From assembly GCA_965662365.1 (NCBI GenBank), contig CBFIHR010000068.1, positions 1 through 24,863 of the forward strand: 24,863 nt of DNA, in the 5' to 3' direction. Origin of the DNA: CAWVWD01 sp965662365 (GTDB taxonomy: Bacteria; Bacteroidota; Bacteroidia; Chitinophagales; Saprospiraceae). The notes under the pieces were generated by a model, which did no database searches, was not told the DNA's origin, and saw nothing but the letters and a program-made list of their open reading frames with translations. The number at the start of each line of letters is the position of its first letter. The first letter of the stretch is position 1. This document shows, in pieces, positions 1-7,083 of the stretch. A program made the position numbers and the translations under genes.

Positions 1-193
1 TAGGAAGGTGATATTTCACCGTTTTTTCATTTCTGACGGTTTCGGGTACAATCAACTCGACTAATAACTGGTCATTATCTACCTTCGTTAAATTCACTTT
101 AAATTGATAGGCATCCGCTTTGTCTTGTGCGAAAGTATTTAAGCTCATTGATACTAAAATCAATGCGACCAAAGACTTCAAAATTCGTTTCAT
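1..193 (-). CDS. Probable M61-family (glycyl aminopeptidase-like) peptidase, N-terminal fragment
   Basis: Only the first 64 codons are inside the window; the gene runs off the left edge. The ATG at 193-191 opens a signal peptide (MKRILKSLVALILVSMSLNT then FAQ) with the A-Q cleavage context common in Bacteroidota, so the product should be exported to the periplasm or outer membrane. The mature start, with YQFKVNLTKVDNDQLLVEL followed by a V-P segment and KYHLP, resembles the N-terminal beta-domain of bacterial M61 peptidases, where a line of the type 'Y.vdLtkv.nD.l.V.l..P' precedes an LP-x-x-PGTY motif. The catalytic HExxH and the PDZ domain would lie outside the window, so the family call rests on this short stretch. 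It is divergent from the thioredoxin-like gene at 723. Confidence 0.5.
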   Translation of the reverse strand, partial: MKRILKSLVALILVSMSLNTFAQDKADAYQFKVNLTKVDNDQLLVELIVPETVRNEKTVKYHLP

Positions 194-722
194 AAATTAT
201 TTTTTTAATATATTTTGTAAACAGCTTCTAACATTAAGACATTAAAACAACAGCCGAAAGGCAACTTCCGACTGTCTTTATTAAAGCTATCAAATGTCCT
301 TATTGTAGATTCTACAATATTGATATAAATTATGTGTTAATACAAAACTTTTAGTCTTTTTTTAGATTAATCGATTAAGCACAAAGTTATTTATTGAAAA
401 AACGTACCATTTGTTCTTTCATGCTAAAACCTTAACATCTTGCCGATTCTAAATATTTTCTTAATTTGTATAACAAACTCAATCCCCTTTCATTCCTAAC
501 GATACATTGATAAAAATCTAAAAATCCGTTTCTTATCCTCAGAACAAATGAATCGATTATCCGAACGACGAATTGAAAGTAATTTTAGTAATAATGGATA
601 TTTAACAAACTCTCTCTATAATTATTCGTTACCAATTTATGTTATAAATAGTAGAAACTATTTGTAATTAAATTATTTCAATAATAATTTATCAAAGTTA
701 TCACCTATCAACAATCGGAAAA
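194..722. other. Divergent intergenic region with one hairpin
   Basis: A gene-free AT-rich stretch of 529 bases between the two divergent start codons; it must carry both promoters, but I find no full TAnnTTTG match in the right place for either gene. One imperfect hairpin is visible at 250-275: 11-nt arms with 9 pairs around a GCAA tetraloop. It lies 57 nt upstream of the M61 start codon on the minus strand, so it could sit in that gene's leader. A 39-codon ORF at 548-667 (plus) has no supporting feature. Confidence 0.6.
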
Positions 723-1385
723 ATGAAAAAAATGAAAAAAATGAAAATCAAACTTTTATCCGTATTAGCATTAACATTCTTAGTTGCAACTGCAATGATT
801 CTACCGAACCAAAATTCAGATACAGAAGGCTATTCCGTTGGAGATGCGGCGATTGGTTTTAATTTGAAAAATGCCAGTAACACCATGAATGGCATTGGCG
901 AAAGTGTTAGCTTAGACGATTATAAAAATGTGAAAGGTTACATCGTTATTTTCACCTGTAATCATTGCCCTTTCGCAAAAGCATACGAAGACAGAATTAA
1001 TGCCTTACACAAAAAATATTCGCCAAAAGGTTATCCTGTAATTGCAATCAACTCCAATGATGCAAAAGCTTATCCTTCTGATAGCTATGCAGCTATGAAA
1101 GCTCGTGCAAAAGAAAAAAGCTTCACTTTCGCTTACTTACACGACGAAAGCCAAAAAATCGCTAAAACATACGGGGCAACCAAAACGCCTCACACCTATA
1201 TTTTACAGAAAAAAGGCGATAAAAATTATGTCAGATACATCGGTGCAATTGACAACAACACCTACAATCCTGAAGATGTAACAGAAAAATATGTTGAAAA
1301 TGCCGTCGATGCTTTATTAGAGGGTAAAAAAATAACAAAAAATTACACTCGTGCTGTCGGTTGCTCCATCAAGTGGAAAAAGTAA
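723..1385 (+). CDS. Exported thioredoxin-fold protein, peroxiredoxin-like (PRX_like1 type)
   Basis: A 220-residue protein with an N-terminal signal or anchor segment (about residues 8-27) followed by a thioredoxin/AhpC-like domain. The active site is C79-N-H-C82-P, the CNHCP signature of the PRX_like1 subgroup. The domain also shows the family block AINSNDAKAYPSDSY (residues 108-122), the cis-proline T155-P156, and the terminal AVGCSIKWK with C214, all usual for this group. The likely role is thiol-disulfide or peroxide chemistry in the cell envelope; the substrate is not predictable. The N terminus has three in-frame ATGs in a 9-nt tandem repeat (723, 732, 741), so the true start is uncertain by up to six residues. 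No Shine-Dalgarno sequence is present. It is transcribed alone and probably ends at the terminator at 1567-1594. Confidence 0.85.
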   Translation: MKKMKKMKIKLLSVLALTFLVATAMILPNQNSDTEGYSVGDAAIGFNLKNASNTMNGIGESVSLDDYKNVKGYIVIFTCNHCPFAKAYEDRINALHKKYSPKGYPVIAINSNDAKAYPSDSYAAMKARAKEKSFTFAYLHDESQKIAKTYGATKTPHTYILQKKGDKNYVRYIGAIDNNTYNPEDVTEKYVENAVDALLEGKKITKNYTRAVGCSIKWKK

Positions 1386-1566
1386 CTTTTCGAGATTATT
1401 ATAACAGTATATTAAGTGAAGAATGAAAAAACAAGACCTAACCAATTATCATAATATTGCAACATTATATTTTTTAATAGTTTTTAAGTGTAACTTTTTA
1501 TAGTTTGTACGTTATTACAAAGATTTTGAATGTATTGTAGAACGTTTTTACTTAATGGTTAGAATT

Positions 1567-1594
1567 GCCTCTGCTGATAGCAGAGGCTTTTTTT
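1567..1594 (+). terminator. Rho-independent terminator
   Basis: A perfect 9-bp GC-rich stem (GCCTCTGCT / AGCAGAGGC, arms 1567-1575 and 1579-1587) with a 3-nt loop and seven T residues at 1588-1594. The T-run is on the plus strand only, so it serves plus-strand transcription. It lies about 180 nt beyond the thioredoxin-like stop codon, which leaves a long 3' UTR or a separate short transcript. Confidence 0.85.
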
Positions 1595-1663
1595 ATTCAA
1601 ATAATCTGTAAGCACATTTCAGAACTCAACACGGATAAACCTTTAGCACTAATGAGTCAATGC

Positions 1664-2230
1664 TTAAAAACCTTGTAAATGTTGATATACTTTCTGAACT
1701 GGTAAGCCCATTATATTATAATAACTACCATCAATTTTGATAATCTTCGTCAACCCAATCCATTCCTGAATTGCATACGCTCCCGCTTTATCAAACGGCT
1801 GATAATTATTGATATAAAACCAGATTTCGTCATCGGTTAAAGTATCAAAATGCACATAAGCAACATCCGAAAAGGTAAGAGATTTTTCAATTGTGCGTAA
1901 GGTAACCCCAGTAATCACTTCATGAATATTTCCTGACAAGGCTTTAATAATCTGAAAAGCATCTTGTGCATCTTTCGGTTTTCCATAAATCGTATCCTTC
2001 AAAATAACAACACTATCAGCTGTTAATAAGACTTTTTCGGCTTCTAAAAATTCTGTACAAGCAGCTGCTTTCAATTGTGACAAATACGCTGGTACTTCTC
2101 GGACAGGCATCTCGTCAGGATATATTTCCTCGACTTCTTTCGTCTTAATTTCAAAATTAAATCCCGCTTCTCGTAATAACTGCTGGCGACGAGGCGACTT
2201 TGATGCTAATATTATTTTGGTATAATTCAT
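1664..2230 (-). CDS. maf: Maf-family nucleoside triphosphate pyrophosphatase (YhdE-like, predicted dTTP/UTP specific)
   Basis: Cytoplasmic house-cleaning enzyme that hydrolyses non-canonical or excess nucleoside triphosphates to the monophosphate and pyrophosphate; the family was first linked to septum inhibition. The opening IILASKSPRRQQLL is the Maf phosphate-binding motif. It is followed by the acidic TADSVV (usually G-A-D-T-V-V; here T and S replace G and T), YGKPKDAQDA, LSGNIHEVITGV and FDKAGAYAIQ. The KAGAY.IQ form is typical of the YhdE/dTTPase subgroup rather than the YceF/m7GTP subgroup. I chose the ATG at 2230 (MNYTKIILASKS, 188 residues) because family members start a few residues before the ILAS motif. 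ATGs at 2275 and 2248 are in frame and would only add an unconserved tail. The gene is divergent from crtY. Confidence 0.9.
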   Translation of the reverse strand: MNYTKIILASKSPRRQQLLREAGFNFEIKTKEVEEIYPDEMPVREVPAYLSQLKAAACTEFLEAEKVLLTADSVVILKDTIYGKPKDAQDAFQIIKALSGNIHEVITGVTLRTIEKSLTFSDVAYVHFDTLTDDEIWFYINNYQPFDKAGAYAIQEWIGLTKIIKIDGSYYNIMGLPVQKVYQHLQGF

Positions 2231-2362
2231 TGTATTATAGTTTATCATAGAAACACGAATTTGATTTTCGGACAAAAATATTAAAATTAAATCTGATAGA
2301 AATTAACTAAATGATAGTTCTTTTGTTTAAACCCCAGATTCAACAAAACACGATTGTCAAAG

Positions 2363-3547
2363 ATGAAAAAATACGATTATATCATTGCAGGAGGCGGTTT
2401 AGCAGGATTAAGTTTGGCGTTTTATATTAATGCAAATCCCATATTAAAAACAAAAAAAATTCTAATCGTTGATAAAAGTCAAAAGACTAAAAATGATAGA
2501 ACTTGGTGTTTTTGGGCCAATAAACCGACGGCTTTTGATGAAATCGTCATTCATGAATGGGAAAAAGCACACTTTTTTGGGGTCGATTATAATAAACACG
2601 CCGCCCTCTCTCCATTTAAATACAAAATGATTCGTGGGATTGATTTCTATAATTTCACAAAAAAAATATTGCACCAAAATCCTAATATTGAATGGATTAC
2701 AGGAGAAATAACATCTATTCAAGATACAGATAATGGCGGACTGGTGACGGTAGAAAATACGGTTTATCATGCCGACTGGGTCTTTAATAGTACCTTTGAT
2801 ATTAAGCAATTTCAAAAAAAATCAACTCAATACTTCTATCAATTACAACACTTCAAGGGCTGGGTAATCGAAGCGGAAAATGACTGTTTTGATACTGAAG
2901 AAATGCACCTGATGGATTTCAGAACTGCACAATATAATAATGCTCGATTCTTTTATGTTTTGCCATTTAATAAACGAAAAGCATTAATTGAATACACGAT
3001 TTTTTCGGATACTTTACTGGAACAAGAAACGTATGATGTTTTTCTAAAAAAATATATCGGTGAGACGCTCGGCATTCAGAACTACACCATTGAAGAGACA
3101 GAATACGGCATTATTCCGATGACAAATCACCCTTTTAAGAAAACGCAGGGTCAGCACATTTTGAATATCGGCACAATCGGAGGTCATGCGAAAAGTAGTA
3201 CTGGTTATGCGTTTTATAATGTGCAACAAGTTGTACAGCAAATCACTCAAAATTTAGGAGCCAATAAATATCCGCTTTCTAATGTCCCACTTTTTGACAA
3301 GCGATTCATGGTTTATGATACCTTAATGCTCCATATTTTGCAATATGAAGGTGAATTGATAAAACCAATTTTCACAAAGTTGTTCAAGCATAATAAAATT
3401 CAAACTGTTTTCGATTTTTTGAATGAAAGCACCAGTTTTTGGCAGGAGTTGAAGATATTTTATAGCTTACCACACATGCCATTTTGGCGAGCGATTTTCT
3501 CCGTATATTTTTATCAACCTATCAAGAATTTATTTGCAAAAAGTTAA
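2363..3547 (+). CDS. crtY: Lycopene cyclase (CrtY/CrtL family)
   Basis: FAD/NAD(P)-dependent flavoprotein expected to cyclise the psi ends of lycopene into beta rings, giving beta-carotene. With the ATG at 2363 it has 394 residues. An alternative TTG at 2354 adds only three. Visible motifs are the dinucleotide-binding loop GGGLAG (residues 10-15), the lycopene-cyclase signature DRTWCFW (45-51), IEYTIFSD (209-216) in the region that carries catalytic acidic residues, and the C-terminal IGTIGGHAKSSTGYAF (269-284). No phytoene synthase or desaturase is nearby, so the rest of the carotenoid pathway must be encoded elsewhere. The facing gene is HMG-CoA synthase, an isoprenoid-precursor enzyme. Confidence 0.88.
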   Translation: MKKYDYIIAGGGLAGLSLAFYINANPILKTKKILIVDKSQKTKNDRTWCFWANKPTAFDEIVIHEWEKAHFFGVDYNKHAALSPFKYKMIRGIDFYNFTKKILHQNPNIEWITGEITSIQDTDNGGLVTVENTVYHADWVFNSTFDIKQFQKKSTQYFYQLQHFKGWVIEAENDCFDTEEMHLMDFRTAQYNNARFFYVLPFNKRKALIEYTIFSDTLLEQETYDVFLKKYIGETLGIQNYTIEETEYGIIPMTNHPFKKTQGQHILNIGTIGGHAKSSTGYAFYNVQQVVQQITQNLGANKYPLSNVPLFDKRFMVYDTLMLHILQYEGELIKPIFTKLFKHNKIQTVFDFLNESTSFWQELKIFYSLPHMPFWRAIFSVYFYQPIKNLFAKS

Positions 3548-3550
3548 GGC

Positions 3551-3589
3551 AAAACAAAAAACGAGTTCCCTCAAAAAAGAAGGAACTCG
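3551..3589 (-). terminator. Terminator of the HMG-CoA synthase gene
   Basis: An 8-bp stem (CGAGTTCC at 3562-3569, GGAACTCG at 3582-3589). Read on the minus strand, the stem is followed by a T-rich run (complement of 3551-3561). It lies between convergent genes, just after the synthase stop codon. The plus-strand side has no T-run, so it favours the minus-strand transcript but may also slow crtY transcription. Confidence 0.8.
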
Positions 3590-3615
3590 CTCAATTATGT
3601 GTCACACATTATTAT

Positions 3616-5136
3616 TTATAGCTCATATTTATAATATCTCGCTCCTTCTGTTACGCCTTCTTTACCGATACTTGCCAGTGCAAATTCATTTTTAGTAGTA
3701 GCGACACTTTCTTCTAAATTGCCTGTATGTAAACCTTGATAAGTCGCATAATCAACCGGTTGACGATTATTCAACTTATCCGTGATATTAAATTTTGCAG
3801 CGACTTCTTTCCATTTTGGCTGAACAGTTCCTTCAAAAACCTTTGATTTTGAGCCACTTCCGTAAGCGAAGAAACCAAATTTTTCACCAGCTAAATCATT
3901 ATCTTCTAAGTAATCACCTTCAAATGTTCCAATCAACGATAAGAAAACTGAACCAGCGTACATATTGCCAACTTCTCCAGAAACATCTTGACCTTTAGCA
4001 ATTTTTTCTTTTACAAATGCTCGATATTCCGGTGTTTTCGAGATCGATTTATAATAATAACCGACCGCTTTGTTATAGATTTTGTCGTCTTCGAAATCCG
4101 CACGGTTTGGTACTTCGATTCCATTCGCTTCCAAGATCGCACTTAACTGACCGATTCTACCTAACTCTTTGGTGTAAACTTCAGAGAACATCCGTTTGCC
4201 ATGAAAGGCATACGGCAAATGAAAAATCAAGCGTTTCCAAGTATTGACAAATGACTCTTCATCGTTTCCACCAGCTCTTTTTTTGAAATGCTCGAAAGCT
4301 TCCGTGATACGATTTTGATAACATTCATTCGAATATTGCCCGTCAAAAACAGGTGTTTCTTTGTGTAAAATTAACGTCTGCTCATTCGCATCTAAAATAC
4401 CATGTACCTCTAATGATTCATGCAATTTATCAATATATTTTTGAACACTTCCATTTTTCGCACCTACCAAATCCAACACTTCATTGATAATATCCGTTTT
4501 TGAAGCACGACGCAACGGTTTATAAAAATCGTGAACGCCACGAGTCGCAACGCCCCAAGTTTGACCAATTGCAATTAAGCGAGGATTTTGCTTCACCAAC
4601 ATCGCAACGGCTCCAGCACCTTGTGTATATTCGCCGGTTGAGTTCAATTCATATTTTGCGTTATCCGAACTCACAACGATCCCAATACGATTGACATCAC
4701 CCGAAACCCAATCCAACGTATTTTGTAACGCATCAACTGCACCGATACATGCAAATGTCATATCAATCACATCACAATGCAAAAAACAATCTTCGCCATA
4801 AGTCGGTGCATATTTTTGACGCAACATTTCTAAGGTATAAGTTGCAGTCGGTTTTGCACCATCAAGGGCAGATTCTGTTCCCATATAGATTCGACCGATC
4901 GTATTTGGATCGATATTATTTTTTTCGATTAGCTCTGCTATAGCATTTGCCGCCATTGTTGCGGTGTCTTCATGTGCGTCAATAATCGCCATTTTGCTCA
5001 ACCCCAAGCCTTTGTTCAGCTTTGCATACTCAATATCACGAGCTTCCGCTAAATCCTTAATATCAAAATAGATTTTCGGAATATATAATGCCATATCATC
5101 AATTCCTACCGTTTTCATCTCCTGTGTTGTACTCAT
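3616..5136 (-). CDS. Hydroxymethylglutaryl-CoA synthase family protein
   Basis: Condenses acetyl-CoA with acetoacetyl-CoA to HMG-CoA, the first committed step of the mevalonate route to isoprenoids. At 506 residues it is longer than the roughly 390-residue Gram-positive MvaS; the extra length lies mainly between the catalytic His and the C-terminal lobe, and at the C terminus. The catalytic triad is readable: E88 in MGTESA, the nucleophile C130 in MTFACIGA, and H306 in FHLPYAFHGK. EYTQGAGAVAMLV (169-181), NMYAGSVFLSL (391-401) and AYGSGS (424-429) are further family motifs. It stands alone rather than in a polyketide cluster, so a beta-branching role (PksG-like) is unlikely. No reductase or mevalonate kinase is in the window. 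The start ATG at 5136 has no Shine-Dalgarno sequence. Confidence 0.88.
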   Translation of the reverse strand: MSTTQEMKTVGIDDMALYIPKIYFDIKDLAEARDIEYAKLNKGLGLSKMAIIDAHEDTATMAANAIAELIEKNNIDPNTIGRIYMGTESALDGAKPTATYTLEMLRQKYAPTYGEDCFLHCDVIDMTFACIGAVDALQNTLDWVSGDVNRIGIVVSSDNAKYELNSTGEYTQGAGAVAMLVKQNPRLIAIGQTWGVATRGVHDFYKPLRRASKTDIINEVLDLVGAKNGSVQKYIDKLHESLEVHGILDANEQTLILHKETPVFDGQYSNECYQNRITEAFEHFKKRAGGNDEESFVNTWKRLIFHLPYAFHGKRMFSEVYTKELGRIGQLSAILEANGIEVPNRADFEDDKIYNKAVGYYYKSISKTPEYRAFVKEKIAKGQDVSGEVGNMYAGSVFLSLIGTFEGDYLEDNDLAGEKFGFFAYGSGSKSKVFEGTVQPKWKEVAAKFNITDKLNNRQPVDYATYQGLHTGNLEESVATTKNEFALASIGKEGVTEGARYYKYEL

Positions 5137-5813
5137 TAGATTTTAATTTAATTACTTTTCCTTATTTTATTATTTACTAAATAATCAATTGAATAATTGC
5201 AAAATTCGCTGTATACACTGATTTTATTTACATAAATCTATCGTTTTGTAGCAAAATGTTGAACTAACAACAAATTTAGTTTTTTGTTCTTAGTATAGAA
5301 ATTTGAAAAGTATGAAAATATGAAATTAAGGGAGGAGTAATCATATTGATAACTAAAAAACCAATGCTACCAGATCAGATAATCTCTTTTTCAAAACCTA
5401 TAAAAATGGATTTAAAAAATTGTTAAAGGAATTATTAAACGTATGATAAACTTGAGCATACTCTGCCGCAATTACTTAGAAACGTTTGATAGCTAAAAGT
5501 AAAGCATCAAGAACTTTCGGATAATCAAAATTGATCGTTCACTGGTTTAAATATTTCAAAATAATACTTTAAATACTCAAATTATTATCGCTTGACGGTT
5601 GACTCTTTTACTACTAATAATTGATTAACAAGGTTTTATGTAAAATTACTAAAGGTTAAAATGCTTTCTTAAAGATTTATAGACGATTCGCTTTTGTATA
5701 TTGCGTCTTGCTAAGACGCAATTTGTAGCTCATCTTTTATAGAAAAACCATTTTAATAAATATGCTATCTTCGAGTAAATATTTGAAATATGCAAAACTT
5801 ATAACGTTAACAA
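5137..5813. other. Gene-free stretch of 0.7 kb with candidate promoters and a palindrome
   Basis: No convincing gene on either strand. For the HMG-CoA synthase gene (minus), 5271-5278 reads TAAATTTG on the minus strand, a match to the Bacteroidota -7 element TAnnTTTG, about 130 nt upstream of the start, but without a -33 TTG at the right distance. For the glycosyltransferase (plus), TATCTTCG at 5766-5773 is a near match about 40 nt upstream. A perfect palindrome lies at 5701-5721. A weakly coding-looking minus-strand stretch at about 5398-5538 has an internal stop. Otherwise AT-rich, featureless sequence. Confidence 0.5.
5701..5721. repeat. Perfect 9-bp inverted repeat with 3-nt spacer
   Basis: TTGCGTCTT - GCT - AAGACGCAA, the most GC-rich element in an otherwise AT-rich intergenic region. 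It has no long T-run, so it is not a typical terminator. It lies about 45 nt upstream of the candidate glycosyltransferase -7 element. It could be a protein-binding palindrome or one copy of a dispersed hairpin family. Confidence 0.6.
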
Positions 5814-6998
5814 ATGCCACAAAAAAAAATCATCTTCACTGTTACCAACGATTTATCATACGACCAGCGAATGCAGCGGATTTGCACTTCTTTGGCCAAT
5901 GCAAATTATGAGGTCATATTAGTTGGCAGAAAGCTGACGACTTCTAAAGAATTACCGGCTTTTGATTTTCAGACAAAGCGGATTCGTTGTCTTTTTAATA
6001 AAGGAGCGGCGTTTTATGCAGAATATAATATTCGGTTATTTTTATTTTTGTTATTTACTCGATTCGATGCGATTTGTTCAATTGATTTGGATACAATTTT
6101 ATCCGGGTTTTATGCAGCAAAATGGCGGCGAAAAATCCAAATTTATGACGCACATGAATATTTCACGGAAGTACCCGAATTGGTCGAAAGATCAAAAGTA
6201 AAAGCCATCTGGGAACGTATCGCTAACCGAACTATTCCGAATATTCGCTATGCTTACACCGTTGGTCAGGGGTTGCAAAAAATATTTACGGAACGTTATG
6301 GTGTTGAATTTGGTTTGATCCGAAATGTACCATTTGCAATCCAACAACCAATACAAAATGCTGATATTCAAAATGTTATTTCAAAATACTTGCATCACGC
6401 CGTCCCGACATCTCGGGGAAATCTCGGTAATAATATTTCTAAAACTAATAAAAAAGTCATTTTATATCAAGGAGCGTTGAATGATGGTCGAGGAATTGAG
6501 GAAACGATTCGAGCGATGCAAAAAATTGATAATGCTGTTTTGTGGTTAGCTGGTGAAGGGGATTTGTCGCAAGATTTACGACAGTTAACCAAAGAATTAC
6601 AACTTGATGAAAAGGTTTTTTTCTTAGGTTTTGTCTTGCCAAATGATTTAAAAGCAATTACACAATTAGCGGATATTGGACTGAATTTATTAAAAAATAA
6701 AGGGTTAAATTATTATTATTCTTTAGCGAATAAATGTTTCGATTACATTCAAGCTGAAAAACCTGCTTTGCACCGCAATTTTCCTGAATACCAGGCGATT
6801 AACGAACAGTTTGAAATCGGGATACTGTTAGATGATTTGAAAACAGAATCTATTGTTTCCGCTTTGCAGCAGTTATTGGATCCCCCTACTCTTTACAATA
6901 ATTTACAAGCAAATTGCCGAAAGGCGAAAACGGTTTATACTTGGGAAAAGGAAAGTAAAAAATTGATTGATTATTATCGCTCGTTTTTCGCTGATTGA
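5814..6998 (+). CDS. GT-B fold glycosyltransferase (family 4-like)
   Basis: A 394-residue cytoplasmic or membrane-associated glycosyltransferase predicted to add a sugar to a cell-surface glycan; donor and acceptor cannot be read from the sequence. The N-terminal Rossmann lobe opens with KKIIFTVTNDLSYDQRMQRI, a common start in Bacteroidota GT4-like enzymes, and carries YDAHEYFTEVPEL (residues 111-123). The C-terminal, nucleotide-sugar-binding lobe starts at VILYQGALNDGRGIEETIRA (215-234) and includes LWLAGEGD and FLGFV. The linker between the lobes (about 192-211) contains a low-conservation insert that coincides with a DNA palindrome. The gene stands alone, not in a polysaccharide cluster. 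It ends opposite the serine hydrolase gene, with a palindromic repeat between them. Confidence 0.82.
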   Translation: MPQKKIIFTVTNDLSYDQRMQRICTSLANANYEVILVGRKLTTSKELPAFDFQTKRIRCLFNKGAAFYAEYNIRLFLFLLFTRFDAICSIDLDTILSGFYAAKWRRKIQIYDAHEYFTEVPELVERSKVKAIWERIANRTIPNIRYAYTVGQGLQKIFTERYGVEFGLIRNVPFAIQQPIQNADIQNVISKYLHHAVPTSRGNLGNNISKTNKKVILYQGALNDGRGIEETIRAMQKIDNAVLWLAGEGDLSQDLRQLTKELQLDEKVFFLGFVLPNDLKAITQLADIGLNLLKNKGLNYYYSLANKCFDYIQAEKPALHRNFPEYQAINEQFEIGILLDDLKTESIVSALQQLLDPPTLYNNLQANCRKAKTVYTWEKESKKLIDYYRSFFAD

Positions 6999-7010
6999 TT
7001 GACCCCTGCC

Positions 7011-7069
7011 CAGCCTCTCCCTTGCACCTGCCCGACAAAGCAGATGTTTTTTTAAAGGAAAGGCTGAGG
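7011..7069. repeat. Nested palindromic intergenic repeat (REP/MITE-like)
   Basis: The outer arms 7012-7023 and 7054-7065 pair at 10 of 12 positions. The inner arms 7025-7031 and 7040-7046 pair at 6 of 7. The sequence is C-rich on one side (CCCAGCCTCTCCCTT) and G-rich on the other, unlike the AT-rich surroundings. It fills the space between two convergent genes and includes a run of T residues after the inner stem, so it may act as a terminator. The style resembles the CCCTCCC-type palindromes dispersed in many Bacteroidota genomes; that link is from memory, not from a search. Confidence 0.65.
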
Positions 7070-7083
7070 ATGGATTCTATCAT

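Noticed and set aside
548..667. 39-codon plus-strand ORF upstream of the thioredoxin-like gene
   Set aside because: Polar, low-complexity product without signal, motif or ribosome-binding context; a frame of this length is expected by chance.
1423..1503. 26-codon ORF beginning MKKQDLTNYHN
   Set aside because: Very short, with no supporting promoter or motif; more likely part of an untranslated tail.
3795..4943. Several plus-strand ORFs of 64-76 codons opposite the HMG-CoA synthase gene
   Set aside because: They are reverse-frame shadows of a conserved gene with intact catalytic residues; their products show no protein-like pattern.
5398..5538. Minus-strand frame reading DYPKVLDALLLAIKRF, stop, VIAAEYAQVYHTF
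   Set aside because: Looks faintly like decayed coding sequence, but it is short, has an internal stop and matches no family I know; not enough to call a pseudogene.
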